Source: Hirudo medicinalis (Eukaryota > Annelida > Clitellata > Hirudinida > Hirudinidae). Taken from it: DNA of 64,000 bases. Positions 45,930 to 59,000 of this stretch are shown piece after piece. Made by a program: the position numbers and the translations under genes. The number at the start of each line of letters is the position of its first letter. Within the stretch, counting starts at the first letter, position 1. The notes below the pieces were generated by a model. The model was not told the DNA's origin and did not search any database. It saw only the letters and a program-made list of their open reading frames with translations. The DNA lies in contig MPNW01000014.1 of assembly GCA_011800805.1 (NCBI GenBank), positions 300,744-364,743 of the forward strand, given 5' to 3'.

Positions 45930-48900
45930 ATGCCGTTCATTGATGCATCTGGAATGAAAATAAATTTCCCTTATGACCCTTATCCATGTCAAGTTGATTA
46001 CATGGAGAAAGTTGTTCAGAGTTTACAAACTGTAAGAATAAATTGATATTTATTTTATGATCTTTTAAATTATGTGAAACACTTACTTGAAATGTGCAGG
46101 GCAATAATGCCATTCTTGAAAGCCCAACAGGAACTGGTAAAACACTTTGTTTATTGTGTGCCTGTCTTGCATGGCTGGAAAACAAAAAAGCACAAATTGG
46201 GAACATCAGGTGGAAGGCTGAAAATGCTGGGCAGGAAATGCCAGATTTTATGAAGGAAAATGTTTCATCAGATTATAGAAATGAACTGACAAAGATGTTG
46301 GATACTGCTGCAGGATCTTGGAATGGAGAAATGGGTAATTCAATGTGAAAATGTATAGGAAACATTTTATTCATTATGTTGAATTAATGGATATTTCTTC
46401 CAGGTGCTCCAAAAATTATTTATGCATCAAGAACTCATTCTCAACTCAATCAAGCCATGCAGGAGTTTAAGAAGACATCATATAGATAGTAAGGAATTTT
46501 TGTATTTAATTTGGTTTATTTCACTTCTTTATTGGACAATAATTTATATGACTAAATTAACTAATCTTATTGCTTAGAATCTGATTTATTAAAAATGTAA
46601 ACTCCAACCTCTAACATAAAATCAGATTATAAAAATCAACATTGCAATAATTGCAAGTTAATTTCAGCTTAAAAGCTTGTGTTATTGGCTCCAGAGAACA
46701 GTTATGCATACATTCTCAGGTTGCCAAAGAAACTAACAACACCACAAAAGTAAGTTTTACTTAGTTATGAACTTTTCCACAATTTTGTTTACAAAAAATC
46801 ATCTCACCACAAATTCTCAGGTCCATCTGTGCAGGTCTAAAGTCTCTTCAAGATCTTGCCATTTCTTCAATAATGTTGAAAGTATGACGTTGTATTATCC
46901 TCTAGTTGGTTGAATTTGGATGTAATTTTTGTTATTATTTTATAGCTTTCAAGACTCAGGTAGTCGATCAGGTGTTGGATATTGAAGACTTAGTTGGCCT
47001 TGGTCAGAAAAACAAGTTCGTCATCATGTAACACTAAGCATGATTAAAATGTGTTTATCTCTCAAACTAATTAATATCCAGTGTTTGCCCCTACTATCTC
47101 ACGAGAGAATTGAAGAAAGATGCCGATCTCATATTTATGCCGTACAACTACCTCCTCGATCCTAAGGTTTGCACGTGTAGATTTTACTTGTTATGCTTGT
47201 TATTATGATTACATTATCATTATTGTCATGATTCATCTGCTATGGATGAACTTTTGGCAAGAAATCTTCATGTTTGTAGATGTTTTTGTTTCTTTCTCAG
47301 AGTCGAAAAGCTCATGGAGTTGAGTTGCAGGGGAATATTTTAATATTTGATGAGGCCCACAACCTGGTAATATTTCTTTGAATTGAGATAAATGGAATGA
47401 ATCACATAAAGTTGTTCTTGAATTCTCCTTTAGGAGAGGATCTGTGAAGAAAGTGCCTCATTTGATTTCTCAAGCAGTGACTTGGCTTCTGCCATTTCAG
47501 ATATCAATAGGATTATCCAAAAAGTTCAGGAGTGGCAATCCACAGAAATCAGTGCTTCTGCAGATTCTGAATCTCCTGCAGGTCTGAATATTTTATGAGT
47601 TTGGCTTCAAATTTATTTTTCTCTTTTAGATATGTTCCAATGTTTTCAAAAGTAAAGGACTATTTTATTTGGACAGTTTTTGATTACAGCATGGAGGATG
47701 TCCTTGCCTACAAAAGTTAGTTTGTTGATGCTGGGCATTAGCCATTAAAACATCTCGAGTTGTCAATGTCATGTTTTTAGGTTGTTTACTGAAATTTGAG
47801 GAACAAATTGATTGCATTCCCGTGTCAGGGGAGGGTGAGACGTTCCCAGGAGAGTATGAGATTTCAATATTTAAAAAAAATTAATTTATTGAATGTATGT
47901 GATTGTTTCTGAAGCACTGCACAATGCTGACAATCACCTTCATTAATAGGATCAGTTACTGACTTTTTACACTTTCAATTAATTGTTTTCAGAAAAATTT
48001 TTGAGATTTTGTCAGAAGTTGGTTTGACTCTCTCAACAAAGAGTGCATTTCAGGAGCTAACAGACAAAATGATTTCCACATTGGCAAATGATGGTTTGTT
48101 TTGAAAATAGTTCTGAATGAATGTTTGGTTTCTCACATGATTGGATAACATTTGTTGCTCTTCAACAGCTACTAATGCTGTGTTTTCATCAAGAGGTGGA
48201 GGTTTGGCCAAGTTTGGTGATGTGATGCAGGTGGAGGAATATTTCAATTAATTAATTAAAACATCCCAATTGAGGATGCTGTCATGAAGTTGAAAACAGA
48301 CAAATTGAATTAATTCTAAAATTTTTTCAAATTGCAGGTCGTTTTTACAAGAGAACCACCAGAAAAGATGGATTTCAAAAGCTATATAGGGATTGTGTCA
48401 AAACATTATAAGGTATTAATATATTTGTTATTTGTTTAAAACTATTACTGACTGGTGGATGTGACTTAGCTAATTTCTAATTGTTCTGCAGAATTCATGC
48501 TCTTAACTAACTAATTACAAAATATATATTCATACATTTTATAATTATACATTCATGTATAACACTCATTCGTCATAGAATTTAATTTGATATTTGTAAA
48601 GCCCGATGACTTTACTAGTTTGGCATTAGGTTTTAATGGTTTAATATTCATCTCCATTGAGCTTCATTGGTTGCAATGAGAATAGCACATTTTAATTGCA
48701 TATTTGAAGGTCCATTTAAAAGTAGAAGCACCAAGAATTAAAAAGAAAGTTGAGGTTTGGACTGAAAATGTTCCTCAGTCAAAGATGGGTGAGGGTTCTT
48801 TACTTACTTTTGACACCAGTTTTGCTGTTGCTATTAATAGATTTTCCATCCTATTGATAGTAAAGTATTGAACTGAGGTCTTTTCAACTTAACAGGACGA

Positions 48901-50005
48901 GTTCTGAGTTATTGGTGCTTCAACCCTGGATATACAATGGCTGACCTCAGGAACAATGGGGTCAAACTCATCATTTTGACCAGTGGAACTCTTTCGCCTC
49001 TAACCTCTTTCATATCAGAGTTTGGAATGTTGGTGTTATATTTTATTTGTGTTTGTTCATTGATTCATATTTTTACTTTTATTTCCAATTCTGTGTTCCT
49101 TTTTAACTTAGAGATTTTCCTGTGAGGCTAGAAAACTCTCACGTCATCACTCAGAAGCAGGTCTCAATTGGGTCGTTGGAAAAAAGTCCCGATAATAAGT
49201 TGCTCAGTTCAGCTTATGAGAATAGGTTTGCTCTTACATTGAAACCGGTTGCAATTATCTTATAAAGTCTTGCCTTGTCTTGTTGATGCAGGTTCAGGGG
49301 AGAGTATTTGGAAGGTCTTGCATATACAATAAGTTAGTTAACATAATTGATGTCGTTAGTGATATCAACAACCTTGAATGTTAAGTGAAGCAATATTGGC
49401 ATGTAATCATTTGTTTAACTTTTAATTTTTAGTAAATTTTGCCAAAATAATTCCAAAGGGAGTTCTGGTTTTCTTTCCATCCTATCCTGTCATGGAGAAG
49501 AGCTTGGAACATTGGAAGGTTTGCGGATTCCATTTTAAAGGAAATCCAATTTGATTCTCGTGATTATTAAACAAATCGACCCATCGACAGACCTGTGGTT
49601 TGAGGGACCGACTGGAGGCACTGAAGCCCATATTTGTTGAGCCAAAAAGCAAATCTGAGTTTTCACTGGCCATGCTTGGTTTTTATGAAAAAATTAGAGA
49701 TTCTGCTGGTGCCATCTTCATGGCAGTGTGTAGAGGAAAGGTAAGTGGTTGTGACATATTCAATGCTTTTTTCTATTTCATTGTGTAACCATCCAGGTGT
49801 GTTACAGGTAAGCGAGGGACTGGATTTCGCTGATAACAATGGCAGGGGAGTGATAATTACTGGCCTGCCCTACCCACCAAGAATGGATGCAAGGGTGAAG
49901 TTGAAGATGCAGTTTCTCGATGAAACAAGGAAAACATCAAATACCGTATGTTTTGTTTTATTCAATAAATAGTTAATTTATGTTTAATTGTGTTTATTAT
50001 TGTTG

Positions 50006-50039
<34 letters not shown>

Positions 50040-52183
50040 CATCATTATTTATTGTTGTTTGAACATATTTTGATGTATTCATCTCTATAACTAACAGGTT
50101 ACGATTTTCTGATGTTGTTTCTTTTATTGGTCAGGGTCTTTCTGGTCAAGACTGGTATGTTCAGCAAGCATCAAGGGCAGTCAATCAAGCCATAGGTCGA
50201 GTCATTCGACACAAGAATGATTTTGGGGTCATCCTGCTATGTGATGCTAGGTTGAGTGGTTTACAAAGTGAAATAAATATCTCATTAACTAATTAAGACA
50301 ATAAAACAAGCATTAATAAAGTTATGTAATAAACAATTGCTATGTCAAGTCAAGAAATCGTATGAGAAATCATATGCATCTGAAAAACTGATATTGTTAA
50401 TAGCATCAACTTTTTTATCTTAACCCAGGTTCAGCAAGTTTCGACAGCAACTGCCTCTGTGGCTGAGGTCTGTCATGAAGGTTCATCAAAACTTTGGTGC
50501 AGCTCAACTTGAAGTCAAGCAGTTCTTTAAGAATTTTGATTCAGAGGTTTCTTGCATCATAGTTTTTGTCAAATTACATGCAAATATTTTATTTCTTATA
50601 AATTTGTTACGAAACGTTGTGAATTTTTAAAAATTATTACCAAACTAAATTATCTTCTCCCAGATAGACCACACTAGCTCCATTGTGACCACAAAATGTG
50701 TCCAAAGTAATGATAACTTTTCTGTTGGGAGTAGCTTTGAGATTATTGGAGGAAAGAACAACAAAGTCCTGAAGGCATCTGCTGTTGTTAATCATTATGC
50801 CTCTCTTTGTGGTTGGTTTTGCAAACACCTTACAGAAGAAATATTTCACACATTTGTTACAAACAATTCAAGTCATTAAGGCTTATACATTTGTTTAGAG
50901 AATATGTTTTGGTTAATTTCATTGCAGATGACAATTATCCAGACGATTTCTTGGCACAATATTCTAGGCCTGCTAAAGTCCCTGCTCAGCCTGTTCAGTC
51001 TAAGAAAGGTCTTCTTTCTGCTCTCAATGCTGCAGAGGTTTTGGTTTGATCAGTATTTCTTAATCAATTCCAGTTTTTCCTCAAGTGATGTTTTTAATTC
51101 CTGTCAATGTAGGAATCCACTTCATCGAAGCTGACAAAAGCCCAAGATAGTTTACAAACTTCATCCAAGAATCACATTTTTTCCAAGTCCAAAAATAGCA
51201 CTGAGATTCAAATAAAGAATGTAAGTTTGGATATCAAAACACATTGATGTCACCATTTAAACATGATTGATGTGGTGTAATTACTATTTCATCTTTCAAT
51301 CAAGAGACGAACGCTGCTTTTGCCATCAATCAATAGCTACCTGCAGGAAATTAGGAAAGTTTTCAGTAATGAAACATATTGCGAATTCAAACAAGTTCTC
51401 AGTGATTACAGAGTTGATCATGATGTTAACAAACTTTTGGAAAAGCTGGAGAGGTTATTTGACATCCTCGAACCAAACAATTTGTTTATTATTGTTGGTA
51501 AGTTCTTTCAGTGTCTCTAATTTATGATTATGCTAATGCTATTTTATAATTAATTTTACAGGCCTTTGCAAATTTATAAGGCCCAGTGACCGAGGTACTT
51601 TCAAGGAGTTATGCTCAAATATAATTGGTCCTTCATTTGAGGAAGCATTGGGGCCATCTTTGCCAGAAGAAGAGAAAGTCGATGATCCTGTCAAATGTTA
51701 GTTTGATCTGACACTTTAGGTTACTGATATGCATTTGGGCTACATAAGCTTCAAATATAAAATCAGTTCTAAGAAATGATCTTTGCTAACTGCTTTTAGC
51801 TCCACCAAACAAACGACTAAAACTTGAACATTGTACCAACAAATCAACTTGCCAAACTACTGTGAGGAATTATTTTAATGTCTTTTAATGTTCTTGATGT
51901 CATATTAGTTGTTTGTACTTTCCAGATGATGGATCATTTTATTAAAAAAGATACTGAAAAGGCATCTTTGACAGTGCAAGGCCACATCAAATCCTCACAT
52001 TCAAGTGTAAATATGGACTCCAAAAGCCACCTCCAAACTGGGAGCCATTTGTCTTCACAAGGGTTGAAGTTGCAGTCAAAACTGACTTCAAAGTCCCCTG
52101 AAAAGCCAAAAAATGTGAAACTTCAGTCCACAAAAGAAATGACATCTACCACAACTTGCTTAAAAAATGGTTTGAATGATTAA
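45930..52183 (+). CDS. RTEL1: Regulator of telomere elongation helicase 1
   Basis: XPD-family 5'-3' iron-sulfur DNA helicase that unwinds D-loops and telomeric structures. The model gives 1,093 residues in 31 exons (human about 1,219). Visible in order: Walker [10 protein letters not shown], motif Ia SRTHSQL, the four cluster cysteines (REQLC, VHLC, SRSC, NVCPYYL), [55 protein letters not shown], a C-terminal harmonin-like helical repeat (about 885-980) and a PIP-box-like QTTMMDHF near 1005. Exons: 45930-46031, 46100-46334, 46404-46488, 46668-46749, 46821-46881, 46946-47015, 47082-47166, 47301-47366, 47434-47581, 47630-47651, 47690-47715, 47781-47853, 47993-48093, 48169-48230, 48338-48412, 48710-48788, 48896-49028, 49112-49225, 49292-49332, 49433-49518, 49591-49740, 49808-49945, 50135-50250, 50429-50546, 50664-50811, 50928-51037, 51113-51220, 51305-51497, 51562-51696, 51800-51861, 51926-52183. 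Exons ten and eleven are tiny and least certain. A RING domain like that of longer vertebrate isoforms was not found in it. Confidence 0.95.
50011..50039. repeat. (ATT)n microsatellite in an RTEL1 intron
   Basis: About ten ATT units, preceded by three GTT units, in the intron 49946-50134. Confidence 0.9.
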
Positions 52184-52461
52184 AATATGTTTCTGTGATT
52201 TGTCAATGCAGTTTTTAAAATAGATATGTACACTCGATGGATGTCCGTTCTGATCGTAGATTTATTGAACCTCTTCTGAAACCACTTTGATATAATTATG
52301 GAGTGGGTAATTGTGGCTGCAGTTTATTATTTATTAGTATTCTGCTGCTAGTTTTTAATATCGTTGATATTAGAAGTATAATTGTAGTTATTTTGATCTT
52401 GTATTAGGTCACTAATTTAGTGATTTTGTTTGACCACTGAGTCTTGCGATATTGGTTAGAA

Positions 52462-52720
52462 ATGGCTATCATACCGAAGAAGTGTCCATTGTGCGATAAT
52501 GTTCACGAGGGTCCATTGGCAAAGTCTTCTGTCTGCGGTCATTCTTGTTGCCGAATATGTTGGGAAAAAGCTCTTAAATCTGTTAGTTATTGCAAGTTGG
52601 ATTGTGTTTCCACAGTTTAACATTTCCTTTAACTTAACTTGCTTGCAGACCAAGTCATGTACATTCTGTGGAAGTAAATTAAAGAGAAAATACTTACAGC
52701 TTGGCTACTTTCTTTCCTGA
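52462..52720 (+). CDS. Very small RING-finger protein
   Basis: Two exons, 52462-52581 and 52649-52720, give 63 residues, nearly all of it a zinc-binding domain: KKCPLCDN, VCGHSCCRICWE, KSCTFCGSKL. The spacing is C-x2-C, then C-x-H-x2-C-x2-C (the C-C-R-I-C part gives two possible pairings), then C-x2-C, as in RING fingers, so ubiquitin ligase activity or partner binding is possible. It starts 279 bases after the RTEL1 stop on the same strand. It could be a free mini-gene or an alternative 3' exon pair of RTEL1; vertebrate RTEL1 has an isoform with a C-terminal RING. The ATG, donor and acceptor are good and the frame closes cleanly. Confidence 0.6.
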
Positions 52721-53242
52721 TCTTTTCTCTAAGAACTCTTTGTAATCATGTCTCTCAAAAGAAACTCAGCTACATTATCCTTGCTATGAATACCAGTAAG
52801 AGGTCTTGAAGAAATTTGAAATTTGTTACAAGACGTCTGTTCAGCTTGAGAGTGCATAGACTTTCATGGTAGGCCTGCGCTGTAAGCATCAGCAAATCTG
52901 GGATTTAAGTTGAAATTCAGAAATCGATGCTTTGGGTTCCGCGGTTTTATTCCATATCGCGCATCTTGTCAATAGAAATTTAACCAAAGGCTTTTATATT
53001 TTTTCTTTTTATTTGAACAAAAGAGTTTGATGTAAATTTCCTAACTAGTTTCTACAAAAATGTCGTGGGACCAAGCATGCATAAATATTCAGGTAACTAA
53101 TTCGAACTAACTTGAATCAAGGTTTTTTGTTGGTGAGGGCGCGGGTCGATATTGTGACGGAAATAGTCAACAATGTTAATCTTGGAGTTAAGTTACCAGA
53201 AGAGGCTTTTGCTGACCGAGGTGATTGCAGTTTTAAGCAATT
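52721..53242. other. Convergent spacer, RING gene / Y-box gene
   Basis: Contains 3' UTR sequence. A 42-codon ATG frame on the minus strand (52857-52729, MHSQAEQTS...) has ordinary-looking composition, but no splice partner or homologue is known to me. Confidence 0.35.
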
Positions 53243-55488
53243 TTATTCTTGCCTGACTTTCAAGGACTCGTTTGCTGCAGTGGTTTCGTTTAGTAAACCC
53301 ATCTCCAAATGCTCGCAAGTAACAGCCGCAGGACTGACTACCGCAACTTGCTGTAAAGGGAATCCAAATTTCGATTATGATAAAATCATTGCGTAAATTA
53401 TCCACCGATCGCCAAATTTTTGCAGAGTTACCTCGGTTTCAGCCTTTGCTTTCTTCGTCGCTCCATCAACTTCATGATCGTGAGGAGCCTCCTTTAAGGA
53501 ACTTGTGGGCACATGAGATAGAGTCGACTCCTTGGCTTCACTTATTTTACCTGGGTTAACTTCCGAATTGTCAGACTTTGCCAAGTTTTCCTGAGACATC
53601 TTGCCGGTCATATTACCTCCGAGCCAATTCACAATTGAATTGAACTGCTGCATCGCCATCCGATTGACCTTCTCATCAAACTCCAATTTCGACATTTTCA
53701 TCTTCAGATCACCAACTTCTTTGTTCGAATCTCCACCAGCAGCCGAAGCTTCTTTGATTGAACTTTCTTGCTCTAAACCTTGACCTTCATTCCATGATTC
53801 CTCATCGCCTTCTGGAATGCTTTTCAAGTTACCACTTGGATGCCTCACAATTAGATCGTGGATGTAAGTGACGATGTTGTCGCAGGCTTTCCTCAGCTCA
53901 ATCTGAACCTCGTTCAGGATTTCATTCTTCATTTGGATCAAATATTTTCCATTTAAAGACTTCTCTGTAGAGTCACTCTGCTTGGCTATTTCTTCTAAAA
54001 GTTGCTGCAATGTGTTCTAGTCATTTACCCACAATTCGTGTTGCAAACTGGTTTATGAATAATGTGGCAGAAAATAGTTATAATGCACGAAAAAGCTGCT
54101 AACCAAACTTTTCAAGTTGTTGATAGCCACTGATTCACCGCTCTGTGAAGTGCCTTCCTTGATGTCATTACTTACAATGCCATCTCCAAGAAGGTGACCT
54201 TTTTGAACCATAAGAAGCATGTCTTCTTTCTCCTTCAACATGGCCGCAAATTCTCTCCTGATAGCCTTTCTCTCCTTGAATCCTATTCCTGCCGACTTGT
54301 TCGTCTGCCTAGCTGTCATGGCAAAAGCTCCCAGGTCCTGAACTGGAATAACGTATGGATCCCCTTCCCCTCTCTCGACAACACATGGTTGATAGCAAGG
54401 ATGGATGTAGGGCGGATTCATCTGGTGTCGGCTCATTCTTTAACATTATTAACAATTTGACTGAAAAATTGAGATTTATTAATATTTGATATTAATATGA
54501 AACTAATTACGCAAATATTTCGCTTCCTTCGTGCTGCATTTGAGCAGCCATTTTGTTCGTCATTATGAACTGTTGTCGCTGATCAACAGAGGCAATCGAG
54601 GAACTTCTTAATGGCTCAGATTTTGATGACCTCAGGCTCAAAATGTGATGACGCCCTTCGCTTGGCCCTTCGCTGAGACTTTGCACCAACTGTCCACGGT
54701 TTGTGTTTCTGCTGCTCGATGATTGATCGAACTGTCGCCAATGTTTAGAGTTGCATGCGTTCTCAGCGTCCCCTGACGAGTGAAAAGATACGGCTTGGTT
54801 TGGCAGCGAATAGGTTGAAGTCTGGAAGAAGAAATCGATCATTGTTCAGTTTGTTTCCATGATTATAAAAAAATCTCCCCCCCCCCCCAAAAAAAAACAA
54901 CACTGACGTTGGCATAGATTTGATGATCTTTGTTGCTTAAGTTGTCTAATTTGAACTGTTGATTGTTGTTGCGGTTTGTCCATCGTTTTATAGAGGCATA
55001 GATGCTTCCGATGACGGGTTGCCACTCTGGTCCAGTGACATTAGCAGCTTCCACTCCTTTTATTCCTTCTACCAGATCGAACTCAACCTTCTCTCCATCA
55101 CCCAGACTTCTGAGAAACTTATTCGGGTTGTTTCTCGTTATTGCAGTTTGATGGACAAAAACATCCTCGTGAGTATCATCCCTATTTCATTTATTATTAA
55201 ATTCATTGTGTGGCTGTAAACATGCGCTTTATCGCACCGATTGGTAAATAAATCACCTCGTTATAAAGCCGTAACCATTCTTCACGTTGAACCATTTAAC
55301 CGTACCTGGTATCCTAGCATCTGTTTAATGGAACTTAGATGAATCAAATACCTATAAGTATTAAACTCTCGAACAAAGTATTTAAACTAACTTGAAATTA
55401 ATTTCTTTTCCGGGACATGTGGGCATTGTTCAAATGATTTCGTAATCAGCCTACCCGCGTAAGGCGACTCCGCAGCTGACTGCATCAT
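53243..55488 (-). CDS. YBX: Y-box (cold-shock domain) nucleic-acid-binding protein with a long tail
   Basis: Y-box family regulator of mRNA packaging, translation and transcription. The model gives 565 residues. Short N-terminus ([11 protein letters not shown]). Cold-shock domain about 12-85 with RNP1 KNGYGFI, RNP2 VFVHQTAI, then [18 protein letters not shown] and EAANVTGP, matching YBX1 almost word for word. The rest is unlike vertebrate Y-box tails: a Gln/Ser/Arg segment, then a block of about 110 residues (MNPPYIHP, then [20 protein letters not shown]), a helical acidic segment ([17 protein letters not shown]-like, [19 protein letters not shown]) and a short C-terminal exon ending KVRQE. 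Exons 5' to 3': 55488-55455, 55320-55257, 55181-54908, 54821-54511, 54437-54104, 54004-53432, 53350-53243; all phases agree. Faces SLC44 head to head. Confidence 0.88.
54877..54898. repeat. C-tract followed by A-tract
   Basis: Twelve C then about nine A in the third intron of the Y-box gene, close to its 5' end on the minus strand. Prone to sequencing error. Confidence 0.85.
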
Positions 55489-56092
55489 TGGTAAATTAGC
55501 TGTTAAAAGTTCGAATTTATATTTGCTGTCCGGAAATTACTGTAAGAGATTTTAAATTAATTTTCAGGAATTTAAAAACCAAGTAAATGCTATTCGCTAA
55601 GTTTTGAAAACAGTAGCTACTTTCTTGACGTTTAAAACCGTTCGCCAAGAAGCTGGTTAGCGTCAAGGTAATCGTGATGTCATCAACGTAAACAAATACC
55701 GAACAAGGTTGCGTTTGATTTTAATTATTATTTTAAACAGTATTTAAAATTCCTTAAGTAATAAGTTACTTGAAGCATTTTTTTTACAAATAATTTATCA
55801 ATTTACGTAATCAATTTACGATAAATCAAAACAAGTATTAAACACATTATGATTTTGGTGACAGACATATATGAAATAATTAAAACGTATTTATGGAAAC
55901 CTGGAAGTAATCACAAGGTATTTTTAATTTTTATTCCATACAAACAACAATAAATTGATTTAATTTTATGAAATCGGGATTAAGATTTATAAACTCGCAT
56001 AAAAACTAATCGTACATTAACAAATTGAAACCACGATCACTTTTAATATCTAAATTCATCGCTGCGTCAGTAAACTCGAATGCAATCAAACA
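55489..56092. promoter_or_regulatory. Divergent promoter region, Y-box / SLC44
   Basis: 604 bases between opposite start codons. AT-rich with no named motif found; by position it must contain at least one core promoter. Confidence 0.4.
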
Positions 56093-59000
56093 ATGGCGTT
56101 TGTAAATGCTTATACAAAGTTTGGACATGTGTTAAAGATGCGATACCGTACAGAGAGATTGCTCTACGTTTACACAAGGGAAAATCTTAATGACGGGATC
56201 ACTCAAATTCGTTTCAAGACGGACATCTGGTATCTCTGGGTCTTCATCGTATTTCAATTTGTTTTGGTAAATGAAGTTATTTGGCTTGATTTCATTGTGA
56301 TCAAACTAAAAAAGCAACTAAATTTAAAAGTTGCTATAATAATATCTGTTGCTATTGAGTTGAATTTTATAAAAAATGTTCTGACCGGATTTCATGGCAC
56401 ATACTTCATTAAATTACGAGGAAGAAATAAATGTCAGACAGTCGATGATATGCTATTTAAAGCATTCATTTTATTTAAATCAATCATCAACCAATGGTGT
56501 TAGATAGAATAAATACCAAGCGTGATGGGTATTAACTGGGAGAGAAACTAATGTTTGTCAAGAAGTTTAAAAGCCTGTCTGTCGCACTTATTATAAAAAA
56601 ATGAACAAATCTGGTCAGGTTGTTCTGGGCACGAGGTATTTCATTGCTAGTGATATGAAGCGACTTTTCAACGGCATCGATAGTTTTGGAAATACTTGCG
56701 GCAAAAGCAACAGGAAACTCTTCCAGCACCCATTTTCAGGAATGGATCATTCCAAACGGGAGTAACTGTATTCAGTACTTCTCCTTTAAATAAGATTGTC
56801 TTACGAGAACTTGACATTCTAGATATATGATGTATTTGTTGCACGATGTCAATACAACAGAAGCTTCGCTTTGCGTTTCGGCATGCATGGACATCCCCAA
56901 TCGGAACATCTACGAATATGCTTATCCGATTATGAACATCGAGAATTTGTGCTACTCTATTGGAATCAAATGTTGGAAAACTGGTCGTAAGACAGAGTAA
57001 AATATTAATTGAAATGGTTTATTTATCATTGACTCTTTATTATCAAATTATCATATGGAAATATTGATTTGATTTCCTAAATAGTAAGACCAACTGGGGT
57101 AGATCCGTTCTAAGATCAACCTTTCACATTTTTTTATATTTACTTTACATTATAGTTACTTTAGGTTATTTGATTTTTAAACGATTTGTAATTTTACGAA
57201 GAGTTGAAGTTTGAAAATTTAAGAGACTTTCCAAAAGAATTTAAAATGATATTGAATGGTGTGACCAGTCTTAAGCTTTAAGTTAATGTATATCTGTGTT
57301 ACGCTAATTTAATAGCATTAAACAAACTCCTGAGGGTTGCTATAAAGTTATGGATGATTAAAATTTAAATCATTTAAATAAGTTTAAACATTGCATAATT
57401 ATCCTCAAAGGATCCACCACTGGAATCGGTGCTACCCAGAAGATGCAAGCATAAAGGACGTTTTATGCAAAAGAGAAATTTTTAAAGTGTTTATTTGATA
57501 TTTTGCCTTTAATAATTTGAATAAATATTTAAAATAATTTCTAGGATTATACCCTTGATGTTATTTTCGGAATTTTTAAACTTGGCTTTGTCGTTGTTCT
57601 GGGTTTTGGTGAGTTTCTAGAAAATTAGTCTAGGCTTTCAAACATTTCGAAATGATGGCCTTCCCATTTGTCATTTTAGCTTTAACCCTGTTTGGTATGT
57701 GGTTGCTGCTTCAACATCCTTATTATTTTTCAAAGCATGCTTTCTTGTCACTGCCCATTGTCTGTGGAGTTTCAACCGCCTATTTCTGGTGATAGAATTT
57801 GTAATAATCTTAAATTTTGTAAATACTTCCTTAGAAATATTACCGTGAAATTACTTTACACGATCCTTTGAACCACTTTACAAAGAATAAAAGTGCGAAA
57901 GGTCTATTTAAATAGAACTCTTAATTTGTTAACAATCACAAAGGATGTAATATCTTGTGAATTATTTACTTCATAAAATAGAGCATTTCTTTTAGACATT
58001 TTTGTCATTGGTTTATAACGAGGTTTAAGGAGAGTTTCTTGAAGTCAATGAACATGTAATAAATTCTAGCAGTGTCATACGATATTAATTAAATTAACCT
58101 TATTAATTTATTAGGTATCAATTTTTGACTTCTGATGTCAAGAATATGGATTTCTTGTACATTTACCACTGTCCTAATTGCATTAATCTGGTAATGGCTA
58201 CCGTAATGTCGTTTATTTTGGTGAGTGTTGCTAAAATTTCTAATGCTAAAGTTTATGATAGACATATCTAAATGGTTTAATTAATTTATAACAAAGATGC
58301 TGGTTTTGTGGGATTTGAACAACTCTGAATGGATGGAGAAAGTCGGTCTTCAAATATTTATATAGTATATTTTCGATTAATTATTGAAGTGAATGAAGGT
58401 GATCAATTCAGGAATCTGTCCTCCTGAGGCTTTGCAGTGGGTCTATTAAAAACATTCCCGGAATTTGTTTCAGTCCTCTTCTGGTGATTCGTAATTTCAT
58501 CGAATTTATTAGCTTAATGCAATTATTCATTTAAGTTCTTCGTTAAGGAGAAAGTAGAATTGCGTGCAAAAAAGCAGCACATTGTCAAACAACATCAGCA
58601 AACTTGTTTGCCGTATATGATATATTTCATTATTTGCTTAAATAACGAACCATCATAATACATTCTATTTTCTAATTACCCAGATTATTGCGGTGGAAAT
58701 TATTTTTATTTGCAATGTAATCGTCATGTATTTACTCATGAGATCATGCTGTTAGTATTTTTATGCTTTGCTGTTGATAGATTTCGCTATGAAATGAATT
58801 TTACCAATTATAGATACACCACTGGAGAGGAACAACGCTCTGACTTATAAGGAGCCACTCTTCGTCAAAGTTGTAGAGCCACCGTTAATTAATTTAATTA
58901 ATAGCTTTAATTGTCACTGTTAAGGTCATCACCTAGGGTATATAACAAAGCAAAAATTTATCTTGAACTTATTTCCAAATTTAAGCACACATCGTGGTTC

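Noticed and set aside
54959..55219. Plus-strand 86-codon frame
   Set aside because: Shadow of the Y-box cold-shock exon on the minus strand.
56532..56729. Minus-strand 65-codon frame
   Set aside because: It is the shadow of the second SLC44 exon, which matches the family on the plus strand.
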